Below are positions 52,457 to 62,800 of a stretch of 64,000 bases of DNA, one piece after another. Position 1 is the stretch's first letter; every line of letters starts with the position of its first letter. The DNA is from an uncultured Porphyromonadaceae bacterium (GTDB lineage: Bacteria; Bacteroidota; Bacteroidia; Bacteroidales; Muribaculaceae): NCBI GenBank assembly GCA_902491515.1, contig CABUIC010000012.1, positions 6,662-70,661 of the forward strand, read 5' to 3'. The notes beneath the pieces were generated by a model. It worked only from the letters and a program-made list of their open reading frames with translations. It was not told the origin of the DNA and searched no databases. The translations under genes and the position numbers were made by a program.

Positions 52457-54037
52457 TTAATAACCCATCGGGGAAAGGTTGGAGTTGGCGGAAAGTTCGG
52501 AAGCGGGAATTGGGAAGTAGTTGAAGCGGGAGTCCACGGCGCGACCGTCGACGGTGCCACCCTTCCAGTTCCAGAGGTATTTGTCGGTTGTGAAGAGACC
52601 GAAGCGGACGAGGTCGGTGCGGCGCGTGCACTCGAGGTACATCTCGCGACCGCGCTCGTCGATGAAGAAGTCGAGCGTCATCTGGGAGTCGGTGATGTTG
52701 CCGGAGTTGTTGCCGTAAGCACGCTCGCGGAGAGCGTTGACGAGGCCGAGGGCTTCGGTGCGGGTCATGCCCTGACCTCCGCGGACTGTTGCCTCGGCGG
52801 CCATGAGGTATACGTCGGCGAGACGGAAGAAGGGGAAGTCTGTGCTGCATCCGTCGGCCGCGGAGTTGCTGGCGGCCTCGCCGGCATCGGTGAGGTTGGT
52901 GAACTTGCAGGAGTGGTATCCCTGGGTGCCGTCCTCGAGGGTGTTGTCGATGTACTGGGTCTGTCCGTCGGTGAAGAAGGTGTTGCGTGCGTCGCCTTCG
53001 GCTCCGGCGAAGAGCTCATAGAACTGACCGTGGATGCGGAAGTTGCCCCATCCCGAGGAGATGCCGTAGTCGGGGGCGTTCTGGGCGTTGTCCGACCCGA
53101 TGGAGCCGCAGACGAGGTAAGTACCGGAGCCCCAGGTGGTGGCGTCGGTGGCGTCGTTTGCGAAGGCGAAGATGATTTCGTTCTCGCGGAGGTTGTTGTC
53201 TGCGTTGAAGAGCTTGAGATAATCGTGCTCAAGGCTGTAGCCGAGGGCCATCACCTTCTTGCAGGCGCCGATGCAGTCGGTCCAGCGGGGCTGTCCGCCG
53301 TAAGCCTCGGAATTGAGGTAGAGACGTGCGAGGAGGGCATATGCGGCGCCTTTGCCTGCGCGGGCATAGGGGGCGCGGTCGGCCATTCCGGGAGCTATGG
53401 CATTTATCTCGGATTCGATGAACTCCATGAGCTGAGCGGCATTGTATGCCTCGGGCATAACGCCGGAGGTGGGGGTAGCCTCATTGACAAACGGACCCTG
53501 ACGGAAGAGGTCGAGCACGAGGTAGTAGCTGAGCGCGCGCATGAAGCGTGCCTCGAGGGCATATACAGATAGCTTTGCGCGGTCAGCCTCGTTGAAGCGG
53601 CCGAGGGAGCCGTCGTCGCAGTAGCGGAGGAACTCGTTGCAGAGGGCGATGTTATAGTAGAGGCGATAGTAAGTGTCGGATACCTGGGGGCATGAGTTGT
53701 CCCAGTTCATGAAGGGGAGGCTCCAGAGGTTGTCGCCGGAGAGCCAGCGGAACGCGGCCTCGTCGGTGGTGCCTTCCTGAAGGTTGAAGTAGTTGCGGAG
53801 GAGGTCATGTCCCGCATAGGACGAAAGGTCAGCCTGTCCGGCCTTGCTCTGACCGATGAGGGAATATGAGCCGTAGATTTTTGCCATCACGGACTCGTAG
53901 CCCTGGACTGTGGAGTAGACGGTGCCGGAGGTGACGCCGATCTGGGGCTGCTGGTCGAGGTCGCCGGTGCAGGAGCCGAGGGCGGCTGCGCCGAGGGAGA
54001 GGACCAGTCCCGCGAATATATGTTTGGTGAATTTCAT
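52457..54037 (-). CDS. SusD/RagB-family nutrient-binding lipoprotein
   Basis: Surface lid of the SusCD import complex; 526 residues with a lipoprotein signal ('AALGSCTGD', Cys near 23). The helical TPR-like SusD core is recognisable from 'YTVQGYESVMAKIYGSYSL'-type start, 'EARFMRALSYYLVLDLFRQGPFV', 'AAYALLARLYLN' and the C-terminal 'GREMYLECTRRTDLVRFG' signature. It sits 20 bp after susC. Confidence 0.95.
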   Translation of the reverse strand: MKFTKHIFAGLVLSLGAAALGSCTGDLDQQPQIGVTSGTVYSTVQGYESVMAKIYGSYSLIGQSKAGQADLSSYAGHDLLRNYFNLQEGTTDEAAFRWLSGDNLWSLPFMNWDNSCPQVSDTYYRLYYNIALCNEFLRYCDDGSLGRFNEADRAKLSVYALEARFMRALSYYLVLDLFRQGPFVNEATPTSGVMPEAYNAAQLMEFIESEINAIAPGMADRAPYARAGKGAAYALLARLYLNSEAYGGQPRWTDCIGACKKVMALGYSLEHDYLKLFNADNNLRENEIIFAFANDATDATTWGSGTYLVCGSIGSDNAQNAPDYGISSGWGNFRIHGQFYELFAGAEGDARNTFFTDGQTQYIDNTLEDGTQGYHSCKFTNLTDAGEAASNSAADGCSTDFPFFRLADVYLMAAEATVRGGQGMTRTEALGLVNALRERAYGNNSGNITDSQMTLDFFIDERGREMYLECTRRTDLVRFGLFTTDKYLWNWKGGTVDGRAVDSRFNYFPIPASELSANSNLSPMGY

Positions 54038-54057
54038 TTTCGTTGTGTTCTTGATGG

Positions 54058-57000
54058 TTAGAAGTTAAGACCGATAGTGAGGGAGTAGGTTCGGGGACGC
54101 GGGTAGGCGCTGCCCTCGATGCCCCAGTCGTTTTCCGGGTCGAGGCCCTTGTACTTTGTGATGGTGAACACGTTCTGGACCATTGCCGAGACGTGGAGAC
54201 CATCGATGGGGCCGACCTTGCCGAAGTCGTAGTTGAGCTGGAGGTTGTCCATCTTGAGGAAGGAGGCGTTCTCGACGTAGTAGTCGGACTCGTAGCGCTT
54301 CTTAGTGAAGTGAGTGTCGGCGTAGCTTGCGGAGAGGTTGTTGACCTGACCCGAGCACCAGGAGAAGCACTCGGAGGCACCCATATTCGCGCTCATCTGA
54401 TTGTAGAGGTAATTGCCGAGCTGGGCGCGGAGAGACGTGGAGAGAGTCCATTTCTTCCAGCGGAGGGAGGTGGAGAGACCGAGAATCCAGTCGGGATGTG
54501 CGTTGTGGTAATAGTAGCGGTCGTTGGAGTCGACGGTGCCGTCGCCGTTGAGGTCGGCGTACAGGCCCTCGATGGGTGCGCCGGATTCGTCATAGATCTG
54601 CTTGTAGACCCAGAAGGTATGGGGGGCGTATCCGGTCTTGTAGACCATTACGGGAGTGGATTCGGCATAGCCTACGTAAGTGTCGGAAGCTACGCTCTCG
54701 GGGTTGAGGGAGAGGTTTGTGATTTTGTTGTCGAGCCATGTGGCGTTGAAGGTAGCGTCCCACTGCCAGTCCTTGGTGTTGATGATGTGGCCTGTGAGGG
54801 CGATTTCGACACCTTTAGAGTCGACGTTGCCGACGTTGGTGAGCATTTCCTTGGCGAAGTTTATGCCCGCGGGTACGGGGACGGTGGCGAGGAGGTCGTG
54901 GGTCTTGCGGGTGTAGTAGTCGACGGATGCCGTGAAGCGGTTGTTGAGGAAAGCCATGTCGACGCCGAAGTTCCAGCTCTTGGTTGTCTCCCACTTGAGG
55001 TCGCTGTTATATGCGTCGGGGCGCGCGGTCTGAATCCACTGGCCGTTGAACCAGTAGTACGCACCGGGCTGGGAGAGGGTGTAGTTGGGGATGTATGAGT
55101 AGTTTGCGATACCGTCCTGCTGGCCGGTCACACCGTAGGATGCGCGGATTTTGAAGTCGTTCATCACGGGCTTGATGCTCTCCCAGAAGCTCTCGCCGGC
55201 GGGGCGCCAGGCGATAGCGACGGAGGGGAATGTGCCCCAGCGCTTGTCCTTGGCGAAGCGCGAGGAGCCGTCGCGGCGGAAAGTGGCGGTGAGGAGGTAG
55301 CGGGAGTCGTAGCTGTAGTTCAGACGTCCGTAATAAGAGATGAGGGAGTGGCGCTCGTCCCAGGCCGCGGTTGTGGAGCGGTATTCGCCGGCCTCGTTGT
55401 AGGTGATGTATTCGGGGCAGGAGCTCTTCCAGTACTGGTAGTCGTAGCCGATTGTCGCGTCGACGGTGGAATTGATGGCCTCGAACTCCTTATTATAGTT
55501 GGCGTAGACGGTGAGAAGACGGTTCTCGTTCTTCTGGGGACCCTGCTCGTTGACGGAGCCGCCGTCGTTGTAACCTTTGAAGGAGTTCTTGCTGAGGCGG
55601 TATTTCGACTTGCCGCTCGCCCAGTCGAGGCCTCCGGTCACGTGGAAGCGGAGTTCGGGCAGGGGGTGGAGACGGTAGTCGACGTCGACGTTTCCGATGA
55701 AGCGGTAGACGTTGGCGGTGTTGTCGACGGCCTCGATCATGCCGAGGGGGTTGGCGATGGCGCCCTGGCCGGGATGACCGTTCTTGTCGATGATTTCATG
55801 GAATCCGCCCATGACGGGTGTTCCGTCGGCGTTGAGCATGGGCTGCCCGTTCTCGTCGAAGTTGCCGTAGACGGGCTGTGTGGGGTCGTAAGCGAGGGCG
55901 TTCCAGATAGCTCCGGAGTTGGTGAAGCGGTTATGGCTGTAGGAACCTTTGCCGGAGAGGTTGACGCGGAGCTTGTCGTTGAAGAAGGAGGGGGTGAGGT
56001 TGATATTGGCCGTGTAGCGGGCCACGTTGTCGCGCTTGAGGATACCTTCCTGGTACATGGCTCCGAGGCTCACGCGGTAAGGGAGCCACGAGGTGGCGCG
56101 TCCGCCGATGCTGATGTTGTTGTCAGTGCCGAAGCCCGTGCGGAAGACGGCGTCGTTCCAGTTCGTGTTCTCGTTGCCGAGGGCGTTGATGTAGTCGGGG
56201 TTACCGGTGGCGAGGACCTCGCTGCGGAACTGGTCGACGGAGAGCATGGGGGTGTGGCGCGCGGCGTGGGAGAGGGAGTTGGTGGTCTGGAAGGAAACCT
56301 TGACCTTCTCGCCCCCGCCCTTCTTGGTGGTGATGATGATTACGCCGTTGGAAGCGCGGGAACCGTAGATGGCCGTGGAGGAGGCATCCTTGAGGACCGT
56401 CATGCTCTCGATGTCGTTGGGGTTGATCATTGAGAGGAAATTGCCGGAGCCTGTGATTCCGCCGCCTACTTCCATGGGCACGCCGTCGAGGACGATGAGG
56501 GGGTCGTTGGAGGCGTTGAGCGAGGCGCCGCCGCGCACGCGGATGGTGGAGCCGCTGTTGGGAGAGCCGCCGTTGTTGGTGATCTGCACACCGGCGATTT
56601 TGCCGTTGATGAGCTCCTCGGGAGAGGAGATGACGCCCTTGTTGAAGTCCTTCTCGCTGACGGCGGAGACGGAGCCTGTGAGGTCGTTCTTCTTCTGGGT
56701 GCCGTAGCCGATCACGATCATTTCCTGAAGGCTCTCGGAGGAGGGCCTGAGTGTGACGTTGAGAGGCCCGGAGGCGGGGATGTCGACGGTCTGGGTGGTG
56801 TAGCCGACGTAGCTGAAGGTCAGCTGCTTCACACCAGCGGTCACACGGATGGTGAAATTGCCGTCGATGTCTGTCGTCACGCCGCCGGCCACGCCGGGGG
56901 TAGTCACGGAAGCGCCGATGAGGGGCTCCCCGAGTTCGTCAATCACTGTACCGCTTACACTTCGGGCATTCTGGCCGTAGAGTGCGGCGGGCATTCCCGG

Positions 57001-57084
57001 CAGGAAGGCCAGGAGAGCCACAAGGAAAGTCACAAGCATGTGCCGGCGAAGCACCGGCGGCTTGCAGTAGTCTGATGTTTTCAT
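54058..57084 (-). CDS. SusC/RagA-family TonB-dependent transporter
   Basis: Outer-membrane transporter that imports galacto-oligosaccharides using TonB energy; 1008 residues. Signal peptide about 1-38, then a carboxypeptidase-D-like domain ('VSGTVIDELGEPLIGASV'), a 'MIVIGYGTQKK' TonB-box region, the plug with 'LDGVPMEVGGG' and 'RASNGVIIITTKKG', and the beta-barrel ending in the expected aromatic residue ('TIGLNF'). It is the second gene of the operon, 44 bp after the GH-A enzyme gene. Confidence 0.96.
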   Translation of the reverse strand: MKTSDYCKPPVLRRHMLVTFLVALLAFLPGMPAALYGQNARSVSGTVIDELGEPLIGASVTTPGVAGGVTTDIDGNFTIRVTAGVKQLTFSYVGYTTQTVDIPASGPLNVTLRPSSESLQEMIVIGYGTQKKNDLTGSVSAVSEKDFNKGVISSPEELINGKIAGVQITNNGGSPNSGSTIRVRGGASLNASNDPLIVLDGVPMEVGGGITGSGNFLSMINPNDIESMTVLKDASSTAIYGSRASNGVIIITTKKGGGEKVKVSFQTTNSLSHAARHTPMLSVDQFRSEVLATGNPDYINALGNENTNWNDAVFRTGFGTDNNISIGGRATSWLPYRVSLGAMYQEGILKRDNVARYTANINLTPSFFNDKLRVNLSGKGSYSHNRFTNSGAIWNALAYDPTQPVYGNFDENGQPMLNADGTPVMGGFHEIIDKNGHPGQGAIANPLGMIEAVDNTANVYRFIGNVDVDYRLHPLPELRFHVTGGLDWASGKSKYRLSKNSFKGYNDGGSVNEQGPQKNENRLLTVYANYNKEFEAINSTVDATIGYDYQYWKSSCPEYITYNEAGEYRSTTAAWDERHSLISYYGRLNYSYDSRYLLTATFRRDGSSRFAKDKRWGTFPSVAIAWRPAGESFWESIKPVMNDFKIRASYGVTGQQDGIANYSYIPNYTLSQPGAYYWFNGQWIQTARPDAYNSDLKWETTKSWNFGVDMAFLNNRFTASVDYYTRKTHDLLATVPVPAGINFAKEMLTNVGNVDSKGVEIALTGHIINTKDWQWDATFNATWLDNKITNLSLNPESVASDTYVGYAESTPVMVYKTGYAPHTFWVYKQIYDESGAPIEGLYADLNGDGTVDSNDRYYYHNAHPDWILGLSTSLRWKKWTLSTSLRAQLGNYLYNQMSANMGASECFSWCSGQVNNLSASYADTHFTKKRYESDYYVENASFLKMDNLQLNYDFGKVGPIDGLHVSAMVQNVFTITKYKGLDPENDWGIEGSAYPRPRTYSLTIGLNF

Positions 57085-57128
57085 GATAATGAGATAGGTA
57101 AATGATAGTATAGTTTTGATTTTTGTTT

Positions 57129-59714
57129 TCAGAGAAGTTCCACGCCGCGGACCTCTACTTCGGCGCTCTGTCCCGCCGGAGCGGCGAGGACGAGCGTGAG
57201 GGTCTCGATTTCGGCCGGCGAGAAGGGCACGGCCGTGGCTGCGTCGGGGACGAAGCGGCGCGAGAGGAAGGAGGGATAGGGAGCGGGGGTGAGAAGGGTG
57301 TCGTCGAGGCGAAGGCCGGCGAGGGGCACGTCGGCATAGCCGTCGGGGGTCACTCGGACCGGCGCGCTGTATGTGAAGCCGTCACGGGTGACGAAACCCA
57401 CGGTGAGGTTTCCTGCGCCTTTGCCGAAGTGGACACGCAGAGTCGTGCGGGCACCCATGTCGGAGGCACCACGGGCGCTGACGGCGTCGGCGATGTACTT
57501 TGTGACGACGAGCGTGTCGGTTTCCGCGTCAGCGCCCTTGGAAAGGACAAGGGCCGGAGCCTCGGCCAGAGTGGCGGAGTAATGCCAGCTTACGCCGCGC
57601 CATGCCTCCGGAATGGTGCTGAGCTCGGAGGCATCCAAGTCGGGCGCTGGGCGAAGGAGGGTCATCGGCGCACCCGGAGCAAGGAAGTCGACGGACCATG
57701 CGAGGGTCTCGCCGGAGGGCTGCCCGGCGCCGTAATCCCAGCTCAGAGGCGTGCCCTCAGTGCCTCCGGGCCAGGTTTTGACAATTCCGTCACGGTCGAA
57801 AACCACGATGCGATACTTGAAACTACCATCCTTTTTACCTTCGAAAGCATCGTCGGCATCCAGGGTGACGGAATATGAATATTTTCCTGTCCTTTCCATG
57901 GGGAAAAGGCGATTGTGTTCGTTCCAGAAACTTGCGGAAGCGGGATAGACAACAATGGAGTCGGGCTCGGTGTCGGAAATCCATTCCGCCTCGATGCGCA
58001 GGGGCGAGCCGGGAGCGACCGCCGGCGCAGGACGGTGGACGAGAACCGGAGCCGAACTGTCGGGACGGGGCGCGACATATTCGCCGATTTTCATGTTCCC
58101 GCGGTCGCCGAAAACGGTTTCAGGGTCAATTCCGGCGAGGGCTTTTTCCCCTACAGCGAGGAGATATACGCCTGGCTCGACTGTAATGGTGCCTGTAGAG
58201 GTTGCTTCCGGAGCTTTGCCTAATTGTGTAAGATTAAGGTATGAGAAATCCTTGCCCAAGAGGCCCGAGAGGTCGATTTTGACAGGGCGTGTAAGGATTT
58301 TGCCGACTGTTCTGGAGAGTGAAGGCTTCCTGAAAGGGTCTTCTGTGAGTTTTACGTCGGGCATTATCTCAAGCCGCCAGACACCCTTCTTTACCCCTAC
58401 AAGGTCAAGAAAATAGGCTCCGGTTCCGTCGGTGGTCACAAGAGGCGAGGAACCGACGCCCGCGATGGCACGGAGCTTCTTCGGGGACTTGGGCAGCTCG
58501 GCGGTAGAGTTGGTGTGATAGTAGTGCTCGCCGTCATTGAACATGGCGAGGTCGCGGCGTGCGCTCACGAGAAAGTCGCCGAACACCGTGTCGACAGGAT
58601 ACTTGCCGAAGTCCTTACCTGCGGGGATGCGGCGGGTTGCCTCCGCGGCGATGAGCATTCCTATGGCTTTCCCCGGCGTATAGGCGAGGTTGAGGAAATG
58701 GGTCTGATATTCGGTGTTGTGCGCGGCCATGTCGATGGGGTCGTAGGCGAACTGGGTAATCCAGTTGAAACCGGCCTTGCGGAATGTACGAGCCGCAGCG
58801 GGATATAAATAGGTAGCGAGGACGTCGGCGGGGTCGTACTCATATATGACGCGCGAGGGACGCCCGAAGCCCCGGATGGTGTCGAACGGGATGTGGTAGT
58901 CGTCGAGGACGGGAAGGAAGTTGGCGCGGCGCTCGGAGCCGTGAACGAGTCCTGTGGGGTACCACTGGAAGGTGGTTCCGTCGATTTTCGCGTCGTAGAA
59001 TGCCTGTGTGCGCCAGAGGTTGTGGCTCACGTTGTAGAGTATTTCCTTGTCCCATCCGGCGGCGCGGAGGGTGTCGGCCATACGGTCGACGTAGGCTGTT
59101 ATCTCCTCCTGCGAACCGCTGTGGCAGGGCTCATTGTTGATTTCGATGGCGAGGATGGAGGGGTCGGCGGCGTAACTGCGGCCCGTATAGGGATTCACAT
59201 GACGCACGAGCGCGTCGAGATAGCGGGCCTGGGCGTTCTGCGCCGCGGGATTGTCGTGGACCTCGCATTTGGGATAGTCGTAGCTGAAGGCACCGTTGGG
59301 GTCGGTGTTGCGTTCGGGATATCCGTTCCCGAAATTGGTCTGGGCGGTGAGGACCACGGCCATTCCCCTTTTCTCGAGCTCGGCGATAAGATAATCGAGG
59401 AGGTCGAGGTGGTCGTTGTCTTTATCGAGGAGATTGCCCCGGGCGTCGGAAAGCTCCACATCCCACAGATGGAGACGGAAGGCATTGAGTCCGATGCGGG
59501 AAAGATGGTAGGCGTCGCGCCGGATGGCTTCCTTGCGGTCGACGCCGAGGGCGCCGAGTGCGCGGTAGGCATGGGCGAAGGGCACAGTGTAATTGGTGCC
59601 GTAATATGCTCCGTCGCGGATAGGCGCGGGGGCGGAAGGCGCGGCGGCGCTCGCGTGGCACGAGAAGGCCGCAAGGAGAGTCGCAGCGAGTGTTGTTCGG
59701 ATGGCTGGTTTCAA
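57129..59714 (-). CDS. GH-A clan glycoside hydrolase, first gene of the galactan operon
   Basis: An exported TIM-barrel glycosidase of about 861 residues. 'FRLHLWDVELSDARGNLLD' (in the barrel's first half), the acid/base Glu in 'ILAIEINNEPCH' and the likely nucleophile Glu in 'VIYEYDPADV' mark clan GH-A; about 400 residues of beta-sandwich domains follow. Family is not settled by eye: GH147-type exo-galactosidases of galactan PULs and GH5-like enzymes both fit. The longest frame starts at a TTG (59753) that lies inside the -7 box, so it cannot be the start; the TTG at 59714 ('MKPAIRTTLAATLLAA') gives a normal signal peptide, with 59720 as alternative. No in-frame ATG exists near the N-terminus. 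Confidence 0.8.
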   Translation of the reverse strand: MKPAIRTTLAATLLAAFSCHASAAAPSAPAPIRDGAYYGTNYTVPFAHAYRALGALGVDRKEAIRRDAYHLSRIGLNAFRLHLWDVELSDARGNLLDKDNDHLDLLDYLIAELEKRGMAVVLTAQTNFGNGYPERNTDPNGAFSYDYPKCEVHDNPAAQNAQARYLDALVRHVNPYTGRSYAADPSILAIEINNEPCHSGSQEEITAYVDRMADTLRAAGWDKEILYNVSHNLWRTQAFYDAKIDGTTFQWYPTGLVHGSERRANFLPVLDDYHIPFDTIRGFGRPSRVIYEYDPADVLATYLYPAAARTFRKAGFNWITQFAYDPIDMAAHNTEYQTHFLNLAYTPGKAIGMLIAAEATRRIPAGKDFGKYPVDTVFGDFLVSARRDLAMFNDGEHYYHTNSTAELPKSPKKLRAIAGVGSSPLVTTDGTGAYFLDLVGVKKGVWRLEIMPDVKLTEDPFRKPSLSRTVGKILTRPVKIDLSGLLGKDFSYLNLTQLGKAPEATSTGTITVEPGVYLLAVGEKALAGIDPETVFGDRGNMKIGEYVAPRPDSSAPVLVHRPAPAVAPGSPLRIEAEWISDTEPDSIVVYPASASFWNEHNRLFPMERTGKYSYSVTLDADDAFEGKKDGSFKYRIVVFDRDGIVKTWPGGTEGTPLSWDYGAGQPSGETLAWSVDFLAPGAPMTLLRPAPDLDASELSTIPEAWRGVSWHYSATLAEAPALVLSKGADAETDTLVVTKYIADAVSARGASDMGARTTLRVHFGKGAGNLTVGFVTRDGFTYSAPVRVTPDGYADVPLAGLRLDDTLLTPAPYPSFLSRRFVPDAATAVPFSPAEIETLTLVLAAPAGQSAEVEVRGVELL

Positions 59715-59750
59715 ATTCAAGGCGATAAGGACATAAGTTGTTTGACGGTG

Positions 59751-59781
59751 CAAAGTTATTTTTACCGAGCAAAACCCGCAA
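59751..59781 (-). promoter_or_regulatory. Promoter of the galactan PUL operon
   Basis: On the minus strand TTG (59781-59779) and TAACTTTG (59758-59751) with 20 bp between them match the Bacteroidetes consensus. It abuts the direct-repeat operator and would drive the eight genes down to galM. Confidence 0.75.
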
Positions 59782-59782
59782 G

Positions 59783-59816
59783 AACATTTCGGACAAAGGA
59801 TATAACATTTCGGACA
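59783..59816 (-). promoter_or_regulatory. Direct-repeat operator, predicted HTCS binding site
   Basis: Plus-strand AACATTTCGGACA occurs perfectly twice, at 59783-59795 and 59804-59816, giving a 21-bp period (two helical turns). The inner copy ends 1 bp from the -33 TTG of the PUL promoter. AraC-type regulators bind such spaced direct repeats next to -35/-33 elements as activators, and the neighbouring HTCS has an AraC-type DNA-binding domain. Confidence 0.7.
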
Positions 59817-59851
59817 CGCGGCTTTTTTGTGCTCAAAATTATGGAATTTTG

Positions 59852-59882
59852 TTGTTTTGTCGGAATTTTTACCTTAACTTTG
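59852..59882 (+). promoter_or_regulatory. Promoter of the HTCS gene
   Basis: TTG (59852-59854) and TAACTTTG (59875-59882) with 20 bp between. The ATG follows 8 bp later, so the transcript leader is predicted to be only a few nucleotides. The -7 box is identical in sequence to that of the divergent PUL promoter. Confidence 0.65.
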
Positions 59883-59890
59883 CTCCAGCC

Positions 59891-62800
59891 ATGAAAACGA
59901 TCTCCATACTCTTACTTCTTGTCACGTTGGGCTTTGCAGCGGCCTTCGCCACCCCTTTGACGCCCGGCGCCCCGCTCTCCTGGGCCAACTACCATATCGA
60001 CACCCCTCCCGGTGCCGTATATGCCCTGCATCAGGCCCGCGGAGGAGAGGCCTGGATAGGGAGCAACCAGGGACTTTATACCTTCGACGGCTTCCACGCG
60101 CATCCCGTGTCGGGGACTGACGGCCACGTCTTCGCCGCCCAGATATATTCAATCATAGAGGAGCCCGACGGCTCGCTTTGGCTCGGGACTAACAACGGAC
60201 TGTTCAAGTATCTCGCCTCGGACCGCCTCATCCACCGGGTGGAAGGCTCATTCCCCAACGAGATACGCACGATGACCTCCGACAACCGGGGGCGGCTCTG
60301 GATAGGCTCGCTGAACGGCCTGTACGTCTACGACCCCGTGACCGGGAGCCTCAAGGACATAAGCCCGACCATTCCACACCGTGCGGTGTACGCTCTGCTC
60401 GTCTCCGCAACAGACGGAAGCATATACGTAGGGACATACGACGGCCTCTGCCGGATAGACCCCCAGAGCGGCTCGTCGGAGCCAGTAAATCTCGGCGCTC
60501 CACGAGGAGCGGAGGGCAACACCTTCGTTAACGCCCTCATCGAGGACAGGACAGACGCCGCCTTATATATCGGCACAGAGGGCGCGCTAATCCGCTACCG
60601 GCTCCTGAGCGGCGAAACGGAGCGCATCGACGCACTCGACGGCAATTCGGTCAAAGCGATAGCGATATACGGCCGGAACATCGCCGCGGGGACAGACAAC
60701 GGCCTCTACATGCTCGACGGGCCGAAAATCACCGGATGTTCGCGCCACGATTCGAGGACGACAAACTCCATAGCCGACAACGTGATATGGACGCTGATGA
60801 CCGACCGCGACGGCAACCTGTGGGCCGGAACCGGCGCCGGCCTCTCGATTGCCGAAGGGGAATCGGCCGTGCGCCGGATCGCGCTGGCCGAAATCACGGG
60901 CAGCGGAGAAGGGCAGACCGTCTACAGCATATTCCGCGACAGAAAGCGGCGCCTCTGGCTCGGAGGCAGCAACGGCCTCATTTCCGCCCCCGAGGGTCTG
61001 ACGCCCAATGCGTCGGCGTCCGCGGTGAACTGGTACGGGCCCAACTCGCCGACCCACCCCCTCGCCCACAACAGAGTGCGGGCCGTCGGCGAAAGTTCCG
61101 ACGGTCGGCTATGGGTGGCAGGCGACGGAGGCCTGAACCTTCTCGACGAGCGCAGCGGCCGCTTCCGGCGGATGCGCATCTTCGACCATGAGCACACCCA
61201 CAACGCCAACTGGGCCTATGCCATAGCCGAGGACTCGGCCGCGCGGGCCCTCTGGGTAGGATGCTATCTCGGCGGCGTGTTCAGGCTCGACATGGACCGG
61301 CTCGAGAGCTCCTCAACCGGGATATGCGAGGCCGACACAGCCCTGACAGCCGAATGCGGTGCGCTCGCCAACAACCTCATCAGCAATATCGTGCGGGACA
61401 AGGAGGGCAAGCTGTGGATTCTCCTCTTCCGCGACGGGGCGGTAGCGTGCGTCGACCCTGAGGGCCACCACCCCACCGGGCGGTTCGACATCACCAAGGC
61501 GACGGGCGGCTGGGCCACCCTCATAGCCCCTGACGCCGGAGGCGGAATCTGGGTCGGCTATGACGGAGGAGGCGTCGTGCACATTGATTCCGGGGGAAAC
61601 ATCGGGCGGCCCGTCCCCCTCGGGCGGCCTCATCATCCGTCGGGAGTGCTCTACGCGATGGCCCCCGTGGGGCGCGAGCTATGGGTGGCCACAGGCGACG
61701 GAGTGCACGCCGTCGACACGGAGACCGGCAAGAGCCGGCTCCTGCCCCTCCCCGACAACACGTATTCATCGATATACTTCGACCGACTGACAAACTCGGT
61801 GCTTCTCGGCACCACCGACGCAATCGTGCAGGCTGATCCACGGCGCATTTCAGCCCGTCGCGGCGCACGGGAAATCCGCATAGTGCGCGTAACGGTCGGA
61901 GGCAAAAGCCTGAATCCGACGGCTCCACGCATCGAGGTACCCTACGGGGCGGGAGCCCTCTCTCTCGAGCTGGCCACCTACGACTACTCGCCCAACACCT
62001 TCGAGCGCTTCGCCTACCGGACCTCGCGCGACTCGGCTTGGACTCTCCTGCCTCCGCACCGGAACGAAATCGTTGTCTCCGGGCTGTCGCCCGGGCGCCA
62101 CGTGCTCGAAATGCGCCTCGGCGATGACGACACGACGCTCCGCAGCGTGACGGTGGAGATGCTTCCGCCCTGGTATCTTTCGATGGGTTTCCGGATTGTC
62201 TGGGCCTGTCTTGCCGTCGGCGCCGGTCTGGCCATTTTCCTTGTCACACGCCGGCGCAGCATCCGCAACCTCCGGCGACTCGAGCAGAAAAACGCGCTTG
62301 AAAAAGCGGAGGAAAGACTCAATTTCCTCACCAACATCTCCCACGACCTGAAAACCCCGCTGTCGATGATTATCGGCCCGCTGAGCCGGGTTGCCGACGG
62401 GACACACAGCGACCGGGAGACCACCCAGGCCATCACCACAGCCTACGACAACGCCCTGCGCCTCAACCGCCTTCTGAGCCACACCCTCGACGCCAGCCGC
62501 CTCGACGCCGCCACCGACAGCGCGGCCGTGACGCGCCCGACAGACATCTCGGCGCTTGTGCGACGCCTCGCCGACAACTGCGCCTCGGCCTATCCGGCAT
62601 GCTCGTTCCGCCTCGAAGAAAGCGGCCCCGAGCACATCATAACCGACGTCGACCCCGGAAAATTCGAGTCGATAGTGAGCAACCTCCTTTCTAACGCCAT
62701 CAAATACTCCCCCGCCGGAAAAGCGGACATTACCCTGAGCCTCAGCACGGACCGCAGCGCCGGAACCTTCACGCTCGGGGTCGCCGACAAGGGAATAGGC

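Noticed and set aside
50984..53572. An 862-codon open frame on the plus strand
   Set aside because: It lies antisense to the SusE-like and SusD genes; its Gly/Val/Glu-rich composition follows from GC-rich codons read in reverse and shows no domain.
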